The notes beneath the pieces are model-generated. The model did not search any database, had not been told where the DNA came from, and saw nothing but the letters and a program-made list of their open reading frames with translations. Shown here piece by piece: positions 8,059-17,011 of a stretch of 32,077 nucleotides of DNA. Position numbers and translations under genes: made by a program. How positions within the stretch are numbered: position 1 is the stretch's first letter; each line of letters opens with the position of its first letter. The DNA is from a bacterium (GTDB lineage Bacteria > Spirochaetota > Spirochaetia > JABEVK01): contig JAJXWL010000004.1 of the NCBI GenBank assembly GCA_021781625.1, positions 1-32,077 on the forward strand, written 5' to 3'.

Positions 8059-9516
8059 TCATAAATCGTGTCCACAATACGATAGGTTAAAGCTTTTGTT
8101 GCACAGCGGAAAGTCAGAGATTTCTTGGCCCTTGAGCGCCCATTCTAGGGCTGTCCAATTGTGAAAAGAGGGGTCAACAACTTTGTAGCGGGCCAGTTTG
8201 CCGTCTGGAGAGGTCCAGGCTACGTGGGCGGCTTCACCCCTCCAGGCTTCTTCCAGAGCCACCGCCAGATGGTTGGGTTTAAGCTCTCCCACGGGGGCTG
8301 ACAGGGCTCCCGATGGCAGGTTCTTTAAAAGGTCATGGAGAAAAGCCAAGGATTTTTGAATTTCGAGCCAACGGACGTAAGCCCGTGAAAAGACATCGCC
8401 GGTGTCGTAGGTCGAAACAGGGATTTGTTGAAAACGGTAGAATCCGGTGGGCTGATCAAAACGAACATCACGGACAAGGCCGCAAGCGCGGGCCGCTGGA
8501 CCAACGAGCCCCAAGGTTTGGGCCTGTTCTCGGCTGAGGGGGCCGATGTGCTCCATTCGCGCTAACACCGAAGAAGTGGTCCAAAGTAGGTTGATAGCCT
8601 GGCTGGTTTCACGGGTTAACGATTCTAACCGTTTTTGGAGTTCTGCCACCCGAGGTTGGTCGAGGTCAAAGGCCACCCCGCCGGGAATGACCCAACCTCG
8701 GCCAAAACGGTTTCCGCAGACGAGGGCTGTCAAGTTGAGAAAATCTCCCCGGATTCTTCCACAAAAACTTGCGGTCGGCAGGTAACCGGTATCTCCAGCC
8801 AAGGCCCCGAGGTCACCCACATGGTTGGCCAAGCGTTCTAACTCTAAGCCGAGGGCGCGCAAAGCTTCTGCCCGTAATGGGACCCGGGTTCCGGCCAGAG
8901 CTTCCAGAATTCGGGCGTAGGCGGTCATGTGAGCTAGGGTAGTATCCCCGGCAAGAGTTTCGGCATAGTGTAGGGTTCGAGGGTGAGGGCCGCCTTCCCA
9001 GGCCGCTTCTAAACCTCGGTGCTGGTATCCCAGGGCGATTTCGAGACGATAGACGGTTTCGCCCCGGCATTGAAAGCGGAAATGCCCTGGCTCGATGACC
9101 CCGGCATGGACGGGGCCCACAGCGACTTCGTGGACTTCTTCGCCGGGAAGCGGGTGAAACTGTTCCGGGTCCCCGGGTAACGGAGGACGACGTAAGTGCG
9201 TTAAAGTGGGGTCTGATACCAAACCAGCTTCGGCTAATTCTCGTTCGTAGCGCTGAAGTTGAGGGTGTTGTGAGGAAAGCGAAGGGATCTGGTTTCCCGT
9301 GATGAGGGTTCGTGCGGTGAAAAGCCGGTTTTCCGCGTCATCGGCAAACACCGCCGTCAATTCGTGGCCGGTTTCATCAGGACGTGCAAAGTACGCGACG
9401 ACGCGAGTGGACCTTAAGTGCTCGTCTACCGAAGCAAAAAAATCCTCGGGTGGTAAAAACGGTACCTGGTCTTGGCCGAGGCATTCCGCATTGGCAAGGG
9501 TTTGCCAAGAAGTCAT
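8059..9516 (-). CDS. Ehr-type large subunit (HyfG/NuoCD-like) without NiFe-binding cysteines
   Basis: The 485-residue protein has a NuoC-like N-terminal domain (about 1-125) fused to a NuoD/hydrogenase-large-subunit domain (about 130-485). GPVHAGVIEPGHFRF and LGYQHRGLE mark the family. In NiFe hydrogenases an R-x-CGIC-x-x-AH motif follows; here it reads LAGDTTLAH (188-196), so both cysteines are gone. The C-terminal DPCxxC motif is replaced by FNLSYCGHDL at the very end, with no CxxC pair; only isolated Cys472 and Cys481 remain. A nickel site is therefore not expected, as in complex I and in the described Ehr complexes. ATG 9516 is chosen over 9579 because GGGAGGT precedes it and it overlaps the previous stop (ATGA). 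The electron partner is unknown. Confidence 0.85.
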   Translation of the reverse strand: MTSWQTLANAECLGQDQVPFLPPEDFFASVDEHLRSTRVVAYFARPDETGHELTAVFADDAENRLFTARTLITGNQIPSLSSQHPQLQRYERELAEAGLVSDPTLTHLRRPPLPGDPEQFHPLPGEEVHEVAVGPVHAGVIEPGHFRFQCRGETVYRLEIALGYQHRGLEAAWEGGPHPRTLHYAETLAGDTTLAHMTAYARILEALAGTRVPLRAEALRALGLELERLANHVGDLGALAGDTGYLPTASFCGRIRGDFLNLTALVCGNRFGRGWVIPGGVAFDLDQPRVAELQKRLESLTRETSQAINLLWTTSSVLARMEHIGPLSREQAQTLGLVGPAARACGLVRDVRFDQPTGFYRFQQIPVSTYDTGDVFSRAYVRWLEIQKSLAFLHDLLKNLPSGALSAPVGELKPNHLAVALEEAWRGEAAHVAWTSPDGKLARYKVVDPSFHNWTALEWALKGQEISDFPLCNKSFNLSYCGHDL

Positions 9517-10946
9517 GAATGACCTCCCAGCGACAGAGCCGCTTGTTTGAGCCAGGTTTGGACTTCTGTCGGGAGGCATAGCCCTAAGGCTAAAACCACC
9601 AGGAGTAAAAGCAAAGGAACCCCAGCGGTAAGGAGACCTTCGCGGTAAGGACTTTGCGGGGTGCCTGGCGGCACGGGCCCTTGAAGGGCGTGAAGTACGG
9701 TTTTGCCCATGCCAAAAAAGACGAAAAACAACAGGGCGATAAAGGCCAGCGCAAGGAGGAAGCCACCTTGCTGGACCAAGGCGGTTAAAATGGCAAACTC
9801 ACTAAAGAAAGGACCAAACGGGGGCGAACCCGTGATGGCAAAAAAGCCCAGCAGAAAGATTGTTCCCGTCCAAGGTAAACGCCGTAAGGCACCCTGAACC
9901 ACATCAATTTTTTTACTGTCATAGGAACGATGGATGTTTCCCGCAGACATGAACAGCACCCCCTTGGTGGCGGCATTCGTCAAAACATGGTACAGCATAC
10001 CCCACAGGGCAGCTCCGCCCGTTCCCAAGCCCAAAAGCAAAATCCCCATTTGCTCGACACTGGAATACGCCAGCATTCGCTTCAGATCTTTTTGACCCAA
10101 CAGGAACAGAGCCGCGACGGCCATAGAAAACAGACCTAAACCTGTTAATAGCCCTGAAACATGGGAACTCAACCCGGCCGCCGCGACAATGCCATAGGCG
10201 CGTAAGATGGCCAAAAAAGCCAGACTGGTGACCCCTCCTGCTAAAAGAGCTCCTGCGGCTCCGGGGGCTTCTCCATAGGCATCCGGCTTCCAGGTATGCA
10301 TGGGAGCTAAGCCCATTTTGGTGCCGTAACCGACCAAGAGGAGCATAAAGGCGGCATTGAGCCACGAGGGCGACAGTCGACGGGCTTCGGCGACCAGGGT
10401 GGGATAATCTAAAGTGGGGGTAAGACCAGCTTGAAAGGCCGAATAGGCCAAAAAGAACGTTCCCAAGAGCGCCAGGGCAATTCCTACCGAGATGACTAAA
10501 AGGTATTTCCAGGTAGCTTCAAGGCTTTGGCTCGTGCGATTAAAGTAAATCAGGGGAGCTGTGGCCAGGGTTGTCCCTTCGATGGCCACCCACAGCAAAC
10601 CCAGGTGCCGAGCTAAGACGACCAAGGAGGCTAACCCTAAAAAGATCAGCCAGCTGACCACAAAAACCTTGTTGGAACGTTCTTTTCGGTAACGGAGGTA
10701 ACCTGCCGCATAAAACGACAGCGCAAAGGTTAGGCCTTGCACCGCCAGTAAGATGACTAAACCGACGGCGTCCAGTTCAAGCCAATCCCCCCAAGCGGCT
10801 TGTGCTGGTGTGAAGGCCAAGGTCAGACTGAGACCCAAGGTCACCGAACTGGCCAAAGGTAAAAAGACCGGACGCTGGCGTTCCGAAGGCCACAAGGCCG
10901 AGGCTCCCGCAAGTAGCAGGGGGATAAGAATTAACAACAGACCCAT
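9513..10946 (-). CDS. Ehr/hydrogenase-4 antiporter-like membrane subunit (HyfF type)
   Basis: This 477-residue protein has about 14 membrane segments and is homologous to proton-translocating subunits NuoL/M/N. The HyfF-type motifs are clear: LWVAIEGTTLATAPL with the conserved Glu, then GTKMGLAPMHTWKPDAYGEAP with the conserved Lys and the HyfF-specific WKPDAYGEAP. It would act as an ion channel half in the inner membrane, coupling electron flow to proton or sodium movement. It starts four bases after the HyfE-like stop with an AAGGAG site, and its stop overlaps the start of the large-subunit gene. It is the third antiporter-like subunit of the operon. Confidence 0.85.
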   Translation of the reverse strand: MGLLLILIPLLLAGASALWPSERQRPVFLPLASSVTLGLSLTLAFTPAQAAWGDWLELDAVGLVILLAVQGLTFALSFYAAGYLRYRKERSNKVFVVSWLIFLGLASLVVLARHLGLLWVAIEGTTLATAPLIYFNRTSQSLEATWKYLLVISVGIALALLGTFFLAYSAFQAGLTPTLDYPTLVAEARRLSPSWLNAAFMLLLVGYGTKMGLAPMHTWKPDAYGEAPGAAGALLAGGVTSLAFLAILRAYGIVAAAGLSSHVSGLLTGLGLFSMAVAALFLLGQKDLKRMLAYSSVEQMGILLLGLGTGGAALWGMLYHVLTNAATKGVLFMSAGNIHRSYDSKKIDVVQGALRRLPWTGTIFLLGFFAITGSPPFGPFFSEFAILTALVQQGGFLLALAFIALLFFVFFGMGKTVLHALQGPVPPGTPQSPYREGLLTAGVPLLLLLVVLALGLCLPTEVQTWLKQAALSLGGHS

Positions 10947-10949
10947 CTA

Positions 10950-11597
10950 TTACTCCTTCAAGGACGCCAGCCGACGGGTGTCCATCGAAGCAAAGGTGTC
11001 GTTGATGCGGTTAGTGATGATTGTGATGACAAAAATGCCGACAAAGAGGTCCAAAAGCACACCCAGCTCGATCACAAGGGGAAGTGCTTCGACCAAAAGC
11101 AAACCAAAGAGGTAGATGCCGTTTTCGAGAATGAGGTAGCCGATGACTTGAGTCAGGGCTTTGTAGCGTGTGGTGAGGATCAAAAAACCCACAATGATCG
11201 TGGCAATCGAGGCAGGGACGATTAAAGTCCCCGTTTGACTTGCTTCAAGTGGAATTTGTGTGGAAAGCAAGAGGGCAATCCCGGTGGCGCCCGCTCCCAA
11301 AAGGACTGACGGAAAAAAGCCAATGAAAGGTTCCACTTCACGTTTGATTTTTGCGGCTCGGAGACTTCTCCCCATCATAAACGGAATCACAAACCCCTTT
11401 AAAACAATGGCTCCCGCCGACGCCGCAAAGCTGGGCCACCCTGCCGTGGGGTTCAAAAGGGGCAAAAGGGACAAAAGGGCCCCTTGAGCCGCCGCGATGC
11501 GGATGACGGTTAGGATGCGGCTCGACCCTAAGGCAAAGAGGTTAAGGACTAAGACAATCACCAAGACGGCATTCTCAAGATCATGAAACCACGGCAT
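10950..11597 (-). CDS. Ehr/hydrogenase-4 membrane subunit (HyfE / NuoK-like)
   Basis: The 215-residue protein has about six or seven membrane segments, with acidic residues buried in the later ones (LILENGIYLFGLLLVEALPLVIELGVLLD). This is the typical signature of HyfE and its NuoK-like core. These buried glutamates are thought to pass protons through the membrane arm. It lies between the HyfC-like and HyfF-like genes with gaps of only three bases on either side. A GTGAGGTAA-type ribosome site precedes the ATG. The identification rests on both sequence and operon position. Confidence 0.8.
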   Translation of the reverse strand: MPWFHDLENAVLVIVLVLNLFALGSSRILTVIRIAAAQGALLSLLPLLNPTAGWPSFAASAGAIVLKGFVIPFMMGRSLRAAKIKREVEPFIGFFPSVLLGAGATGIALLLSTQIPLEASQTGTLIVPASIATIIVGFLILTTRYKALTQVIGYLILENGIYLFGLLLVEALPLVIELGVLLDLFVGIFVITIITNRINDTFASMDTRRLASLKE

Positions 11598-11600
11598 CGT

Positions 11601-12512
11601 TTACCTCACTAGCAACAGAAATCCCGCCCCGCACGACAAGACGGCACCGGTCAAAAATAAAGGGACCCTCTTCAAGCGAAGTCGGGCAAAAGCCGACTCC
11701 AGCACGCCCACCACGATGGCCAAAAGAAGAACTTCGGCCAGCGGCAAGACCGCACCCCAGGGCACCCCGTTAACTCCGGGGACGGCAATGTGGACGAGTA
11801 GGGAGCCCAAAAGGAAAAACTTCATGGCGGAGGCAAGCTCAACGGCTCCGAGTAACGGCCCGCTATTGTCCAAAATCATGGCTTCATGGATCATCGTCAG
11901 CTCAAGGTGCGTGGCCGGATCATCTACGGGTAAACGGCTGGTTTCGGTTAAAAAAACTAAGAAGAGCCCTAGAACGGTCAAGACGATGGGGGCCGTCAGT
12001 TGAGAGCTGTAATGCAAGTAAGGGCTAAGTAAAAAACCGTTGAGGTCTAGCTTACCCGAAATTTTGATGAGGGTTAAAAAGCCCAAGAACAAGGCGGGTT
12101 CGGTCAAAAAGCTAAACGTTAACTCGCGGGAAGCCCCCATACCCTCAAAAGCTGAACCGGTGTCCAAAGCGCCTAAGGTGGTAAAAAAACGACCCAACGC
12201 CAACAGGTAGGCCACCAAAATAAAATCACCTGAAAAGCTCAAGGGGGCGGACACGTCAAAGAGAGGGACAAACAAACCGGCTAAGGCGGTACTGGCAAGC
12301 AAAATCAAGGGAGCTAACCGGAAGACCCAAGTCGTTGTGCTACTCAGCACGGTGTGTTTACGAAAGAGTTTGACTAGGTCGTAGTAAGGTTGCAACAACG
12401 GGGCACCTTGGCGGCCGGCAAACCAGGCTTTGGTTTTATTCACGGTTCCGAGCACAAGCGGCGGAAAAAGAAATAGCACGAAGAGATGAAGAACAATCCT
12501 CAGGATGTTCAT
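11601..12512 (-). CDS. Ehr/hydrogenase-4 membrane anchor subunit (HyfC / NuoH-like)
   Basis: This 303-residue protein has about eight membrane segments. Family motifs are clear: GRQGAPLLQPYYDLVKLFRK near the N-terminus, AFEGMGASRELTFSFLTEPAL in the middle, and TSRLPVDDPATHLELTMIHEAM in the second half. The acidic residues in these loops form the junction between the membrane arm and the cytoplasmic arm in complex I and hydrogenase-4 relatives. In complex I this subunit helps to form the quinone-binding cavity. Its start overlaps the stop of the previous gene as ATGA. Confidence 0.88.
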   Translation of the reverse strand: MNILRIVLHLFVLFLFPPLVLGTVNKTKAWFAGRQGAPLLQPYYDLVKLFRKHTVLSSTTTWVFRLAPLILLASTALAGLFVPLFDVSAPLSFSGDFILVAYLLALGRFFTTLGALDTGSAFEGMGASRELTFSFLTEPALFLGFLTLIKISGKLDLNGFLLSPYLHYSSQLTAPIVLTVLGLFLVFLTETSRLPVDDPATHLELTMIHEAMILDNSGPLLGAVELASAMKFFLLGSLLVHIAVPGVNGVPWGAVLPLAEVLLLAIVVGVLESAFARLRLKRVPLFLTGAVLSCGAGFLLLVR

Positions 12513-14386
12513 TTTCCAAAGCTCCCTAATAATAAAATCAAAACAAAGAGGAGGATTTGCGCTAAATACAACTGAATGTTGCCCCTTTGAAGTCGGTGCA
12601 AACGGCCCAGGGCCTGTTCCACACGACGAACCAGGGGGAATAAAGAAAGGTCAAGGATGGGGTCTCGAGTTTGCTTTCGATAGCTGAGCGGTTCGCCTCG
12701 CTTGTCGGCCTCAGCGTGCGTCCAGCTGGTGAGGTTGGCACTCAGAGAAGCCGACGTATATTGCATCCGAGCCGAAGGGAACGCATAGCCGCAGTCCCAG
12801 GTGGGGCCGGTTTTTTGGTAACGGAAGGCTAGGGCCAAAACGGCTATTCCCCAAAGAACCAGGCTTAGAAGTGTCCAGGGAACAGCGGGAAAGTTCAGCC
12901 TCAGTCCCGGTTGAAATAACGCCAGGGCTGGTTCAATCAACGGAAGGAGAAGAAACGGCATTGCTCCCAAAAGCACCACCGCTCCCCCCAAGACGCTCAG
13001 AAGGGCTCGACTGTGATCCCGAGCTTGGGACGAAAGCTCCGAACGAGGGTTTCCCAGAAACACTCCCGCCGTGACTTTGACAAAAGCCGCCAGCGCCAGG
13101 GCTCCCACGGCTGGTACAATCGCTACGCCGAGGATGAGTACTCCCGTTCCTGGCCCAAGGGACATAAAAAAGCCCTTGAGCATCATAAACTCGCCGACAA
13201 AGCCGCTAAGCGGGAACAACCCCGCCAAACCAGCCGCCCCGAGCACAAAAGCCAAGGTCGTCCAGGGGAGAGCGCGGCGTAGCCCCCCCAGTTTTTCGAT
13301 GTCGCGGGTTCCCGTGGCGTGAAGGATATTTCCCGCTGACAAAAACAGCAGAGGTTTGAGCACCCCATGATTCAGAATATGAAAAAGAGCCCCCGCAAGA
13401 CCCCACAACACTAAGTCCGGTCTGTGCTGGGCACGACCCGTGACGGCAAGGCCCAGACTCATGAGGATTAAACCAATATTTTCAATACTGGAATACGCCA
13501 AAAAGCGTTTAACATCGCGTTGGTTGAGGGCTAAAAAGACACCACTGAGGGCAGTTAAGGCGCCTAGGCCCAAAAGAACCTCACCCGAAACCGCGGGCAG
13601 GTTGGGCAAGAGCAGGATAAGACGCAAAATTCCGTACAACCCAATCTTCAGCATGACTCCCGACATGACGGCCGAAACGTGACTAGGTGCGTTGGCATGA
13701 GTGTCGGGGAGCCAAAAGTGGAGAGGAACCAAACCGGCTTTCACGCCGAACCCGAGTACGCCCAGCGTCAGGAGGGTGACCATCGTGGCGGAGTCGAGTG
13801 CTGGAGACGGTACCAGCAGGAAACTTCCCGTGGCCGACTTCCAGAGGGCAAAAAGTAAAAACAAGGCCAAGGTCCCCGCGTGGGTCGCTGTCAGATAAAC
13901 CCAGCCGGAGCGCCGCGTTTCCGGGTGCTGATATTCTGCTGTGGCAGCAAAGAAGGCCGCCAGGGCCATCAGTTCCCAGAAGAGGAGAAAGGTTAGCCCA
14001 TCACGGGCTAAGGTGACCAAGGCCATGCCAGCTGATAGCAGCCCGAACGCCACCTGTAGTCGTTGGTCAGAGGCCCTTGGCGTAAAGGGACCATGTCCGA
14101 CAGCCCAGAACCCGGCGGCCGGTGTGATCATAAATATCAAGACGAGAAACGGTACCGAAAGCCCATCTATACCCAGGGTGAACACGGTCGAAAACCCTGG
14201 AATTTGCCAGGTCAGTACCACCGGCGCTTGTCCCAGACTCAATAAGGTTCCGGTCAGCGCGATAACAGCTCCTCCCAGAGCGCTCACCGCCGTGACCATC
14301 GCCGCACGACGTGGGGACAGGGGCAGAAAACTGGCAAAACCGCTAAAGGCAGTAAGAACGATCCCGAGAAGGATCAGGGTGAACAT
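12509..14386 (-). CDS. Ehr/hydrogenase-4 antiporter-like membrane subunit, second HyfB-type copy
   Basis: The 625-residue protein has about 14-16 membrane segments and belongs to the NuoL/HyfB group. It carries LFWELMALAAFF with the conserved Glu, and GVKAGLVPLHFWLPDTHANAPSHVSA with the conserved Lys and histidines. Further on are SSIENIG and HILNHGVLKPLLFLSAG. Near the C-terminus TWDCGYAFPSARMQYT closely matches the same region in the gene upstream, indicating that the two are paralogues. I chose ATG 14386 because CAGGAGG lies five bases upstream; the longer version from 14440 would overlap the preceding gene by 23 bases and is less likely. It would carry out ion translocation in the inner membrane. 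Confidence 0.84.
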   Translation of the reverse strand: MFTLILLGIVLTAFSGFASFLPLSPRRAAMVTAVSALGGAVIALTGTLLSLGQAPVVLTWQIPGFSTVFTLGIDGLSVPFLVLIFMITPAAGFWAVGHGPFTPRASDQRLQVAFGLLSAGMALVTLARDGLTFLLFWELMALAAFFAATAEYQHPETRRSGWVYLTATHAGTLALFLLFALWKSATGSFLLVPSPALDSATMVTLLTLGVLGFGVKAGLVPLHFWLPDTHANAPSHVSAVMSGVMLKIGLYGILRLILLLPNLPAVSGEVLLGLGALTALSGVFLALNQRDVKRFLAYSSIENIGLILMSLGLAVTGRAQHRPDLVLWGLAGALFHILNHGVLKPLLFLSAGNILHATGTRDIEKLGGLRRALPWTTLAFVLGAAGLAGLFPLSGFVGEFMMLKGFFMSLGPGTGVLILGVAIVPAVGALALAAFVKVTAGVFLGNPRSELSSQARDHSRALLSVLGGAVVLLGAMPFLLLPLIEPALALFQPGLRLNFPAVPWTLLSLVLWGIAVLALAFRYQKTGPTWDCGYAFPSARMQYTSASLSANLTSWTHAEADKRGEPLSYRKQTRDPILDLSLFPLVRRVEQALGRLHRLQRGNIQLYLAQILLFVLILLLGSFGK

Positions 14387-14417
14387 ATAGGCCTCCTGAA
14401 CGTGGTGGACTGGTCTG

Positions 14418-16322
14418 TCATGGGTGTCCCCCTTTCCCAAGGCTGGCCCAGGTCGCCCAAGGAAATTGCGTCGCCAAAAGCACTATTGCAGTTAAAAACA
14501 CAAAAAGCACATACTGTTGGGCCATTCCCTGCGGTAATCGCCTGAGCCTCAACATAAAGCGCGGCAGTTGAAAGGTTTTCGGGGGCTTAAGTTGTAAGAG
14601 CCACCGCCATTGACGGCGCAAAGGTCGGCTGAGCGAAGCGGCAGTGTATTGCATCCGTGCGGTGGGTTGGGCATAGCCGCAGTCCCAGGTCAACACGCGG
14701 GGACTGCGATGAAAAAGCCGACTCAGTCCGACCGCAAGCCCCAGTACGAGCCCTAAAATTCCTGTAAATACACTCAGCGAGGAGAGGGGGACTGACGTCA
14801 AAAGGGGGAGGGCTAAGCCGGGACTTACGCCAGCCGTTACAGGGTCAAGCAGAGGGGCACTCAACCAAGGCACCAAGCCTAAGAGAACACAGAGCCCTCC
14901 AAGAACCACTAAAGTCCACACCATCCAGCGGTTCTCGCCAGCCTCCAAGCCCCGAGCTTGCCGAGGTGTGCCCAGGAACATGGTCCCCGTCACTTTGACA
15001 AAACAAGCTAAGGCAAGGGCCCCCATCATGGACAGGGCGGTCACGGTCAATAGGGTGGCGAGGCTGAGAGCTCCTACGGCATACGGTCCTGAAAGAGAGC
15101 CCAGAAAAATGAACCATTCACTGACAAAACCGTTGAGTGGAGGCAGTCCCGTAATCGCCGCCGCTCCCAGAAAAAACAAAGCCCCCGTCCAGGGGAGTTT
15201 ACTCATGAGACCGCCGAGGGCGTCCAGGTGGCGGCTTTGGGTGGCTTTCACAACGGACCCGGCGCCTAAGAATAACAAGGACTTGAATAAGGCATGATTG
15301 AGCACGTGCAGAAGGGTACCGGCTAACCCCAAGGTGACCCAAAGCGGCTGATGAAAACTCCGCCCCAAAAGGGCCAAGCCCAGACCCAGCGCGATGATGC
15401 CGATGTTCTCGACGCTGTGATAGGCTAACAGGCGCTTAATATCGTGCTGGGCCAGGGCTTTGACGACCCCAAAAATACCGCTGACGGCTCCCAGCACCAA
15501 AAAAACAACTCCCCAAAGTACAGGGGGGTCAGGGACTAAAAACAGCATCCGGAGCAGACCATAGATTCCCATTTTGATGAGTACACCAGATAACAGGGCC
15601 GACACGGGGGTAGGGGCTCCCGCATGGGCTGAAGGCAACCAAACATGAAGGGGAACCAAACCTGCCTTAAGGCCAAAAGACACCAAGGCCAGCAAAAAGA
15701 ATAGGGTCAGCAGTGGCCCGGAAGCCTGAAGGGTGAGGGGTGTCAAGAAAAAACTGCCCGAAAGGGTTTTCCAAACCGTAAACAGGAAAAACAAGCCGAG
15801 AGTGCTCAGGTGGGTGGCCAGCAGGTAGAACCAACCAGCCCGACGAGCTTCGGGGGTTGTATCCGGAGAAGTAATGAGAAAAAAACCCGATAGGGCCATC
15901 AGTTCCCACCCGACCAAAAACACCAGGGCATGATGGGCCACAATCAGAAGGGACATCCCTGCTAAGGCTAAACCCCAAAAGAGCCCTAAGGAGGCTTCAC
16001 CCAGTGCTACGGACTTTTGGCCCGGGGAGCTGTGTTCGGCATAGTACCCTTGGGCGTAGAAAAGGCCCCAAAAGCCGATCACGTCAACGGGAATTAAAAA
16101 AAATGCACTTAAAGGGTCTAACTTTAGAACGTCTGAGAGGGCCCCTAAAGGGACGTTACCAAGAGGAAGTTTCTGCCCCGCCAAGGTCAAAAGTGAGACC
16201 AAAACGCCTGCCGCCGCCGCTAGGCCCAGGACAAAGAGTTGGGGGATAAACCGGCCTCGGGGATTAAGCCAACGAAAAAATCCTGACAGGGCCAGAAGTA
16301 TCGTTGCGGCGAGAAAAATCAT
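14418..16322 (-). CDS. Ehr/hydrogenase-4 antiporter-like membrane subunit, first HyfB-type copy
   Basis: This 634-residue NuoL/HyfB-type protein has about 14-16 membrane segments. It carries LVGWELMALSGFFL, GLKAGLVPLHVWLPSAHAGAPTPVSA, the HSVENIG segment, LNHALFKSLLFLGAG, and the C-terminal TWDCGYAQPTARMQYT. Its role is ion translocation by the membrane arm. The ATG overlaps the stop of the upstream regulator (ATGA). No ribosome site is visible, so its translation is probably coupled to that regulator. With the next HyfB copy and the HyfF-type subunit it makes three antiporter-like channels, as in complex I. Confidence 0.84.
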   Translation of the reverse strand: MIFLAATILLALSGFFRWLNPRGRFIPQLFVLGLAAAAGVLVSLLTLAGQKLPLGNVPLGALSDVLKLDPLSAFFLIPVDVIGFWGLFYAQGYYAEHSSPGQKSVALGEASLGLFWGLALAGMSLLIVAHHALVFLVGWELMALSGFFLITSPDTTPEARRAGWFYLLATHLSTLGLFFLFTVWKTLSGSFFLTPLTLQASGPLLTLFFLLALVSFGLKAGLVPLHVWLPSAHAGAPTPVSALLSGVLIKMGIYGLLRMLFLVPDPPVLWGVVFLVLGAVSGIFGVVKALAQHDIKRLLAYHSVENIGIIALGLGLALLGRSFHQPLWVTLGLAGTLLHVLNHALFKSLLFLGAGSVVKATQSRHLDALGGLMSKLPWTGALFFLGAAAITGLPPLNGFVSEWFIFLGSLSGPYAVGALSLATLLTVTALSMMGALALACFVKVTGTMFLGTPRQARGLEAGENRWMVWTLVVLGGLCVLLGLVPWLSAPLLDPVTAGVSPGLALPLLTSVPLSSLSVFTGILGLVLGLAVGLSRLFHRSPRVLTWDCGYAQPTARMQYTAASLSRPLRRQWRWLLQLKPPKTFQLPRFMLRLRRLPQGMAQQYVLFVFLTAIVLLATQFPWATWASLGKGGHP

Positions 16323-17005
16323 GGAGCCGACCGCTGGGGTATCGATTTTTCGCAGGCTTCCACCCGACTAAAAAGTGTTTCACGGGTGGCTCGTTCCTGC
16401 AGGGCTTGACGAAGCCCTTCATCGCGTAGAACAAAGCCCAACCTAGACAAAAGATGAAGGTGGGCTCGGACGCTGGGACTTATTATGGCAAACATCGTAT
16501 CGACGGGTTTTCCGTCCAGGGCCCCGAACTCGATGGGGTGCTCCAGGAAACAAAGGGTGACTGTCGGTTTTTGAATGTGAAGAATGACGGGATTTCGAAC
16601 GTGAGGAATGGCAATCCCGTCGCCGATGCCGGTGGAACCCAGCGACTCCCGAGCTAAGAAAACCTCGTAGAGGTACTGACGGTCGACTTCATCGGGAAGA
16701 TTGAGTACTTCGGTAATCGATTTTAGGACAGAAGGACCATCTGAGCCTTCCAGACGGTACACCACGCCCCCGGCTTTGAGAGCCTCGGTGAGGGAAGGCA
16801 GTTGAGCGGCATCGCTGCCTTCGGCAAAGATTTCAGGGGACACTTTCATCCGTTGACTGGTGGCCCACTCCAAGATTTCGGCACGGTTGAAGCGAACTTG
16901 CTCGTTGATGCGATAAAACGGGATGGAGCCTTTCTGAATCCAGCGGTAAATCGTTTTTTCGGAAACGTTCAAAATGGACGCGACGTCTTTGACAAACAAC
17001 TGCAT
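16319..17005 (-). CDS. Transcription regulator: excisionase-type HTH plus PTS EIIA (fructose/Ntr-type) domain
   Basis: The 228-residue protein has an excisionase/MerR-like HTH at about 1-50 (VKDVASILNVSEKTIYRW) and a PTS EIIA type-2 domain at about 90-228. The EIIA phospho-acceptor is in GIGDGIAIPHVRNP, His135, as in fructose, mannitol and nitrogen-type EIIA proteins. It could sense carbon or energy state through phosphorylation and control DNA binding; this is inference from domains. ATG 17005 is preferred over 17053 because the HTH starts directly there, and the promoter boxes lie before it. It is the first gene of the Ehr operon and its stop overlaps the next start, so it probably controls its own operon. 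Confidence 0.82.
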   Translation of the reverse strand: MQLFVKDVASILNVSEKTIYRWIQKGSIPFYRINEQVRFNRAEILEWATSQRMKVSPEIFAEGSDAAQLPSLTEALKAGGVVYRLEGSDGPSVLKSITEVLNLPDEVDRQYLYEVFLARESLGSTGIGDGIAIPHVRNPVILHIQKPTVTLCFLEHPIEFGALDGKPVDTMFAIISPSVRAHLHLLSRLGFVLRDEGLRQALQERATRETLFSRVEACEKSIPQRSAP

Positions 17006-17011
17006 ACCGAA

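Noticed and set aside
13941..14390. 149-codon plus-strand frame inside the second HyfB gene
   Set aside because: The basic, Ala/Arg-rich composition is typical of an antisense shadow of a hydrophobic gene.
7252..16322. Functional hydrogenase-4 / formate hydrogenlyase
   Set aside because: The large subunit has neither of the two CxxC nickel-iron motifs and no maturation genes are present, so I call it an Ehr-type complex.
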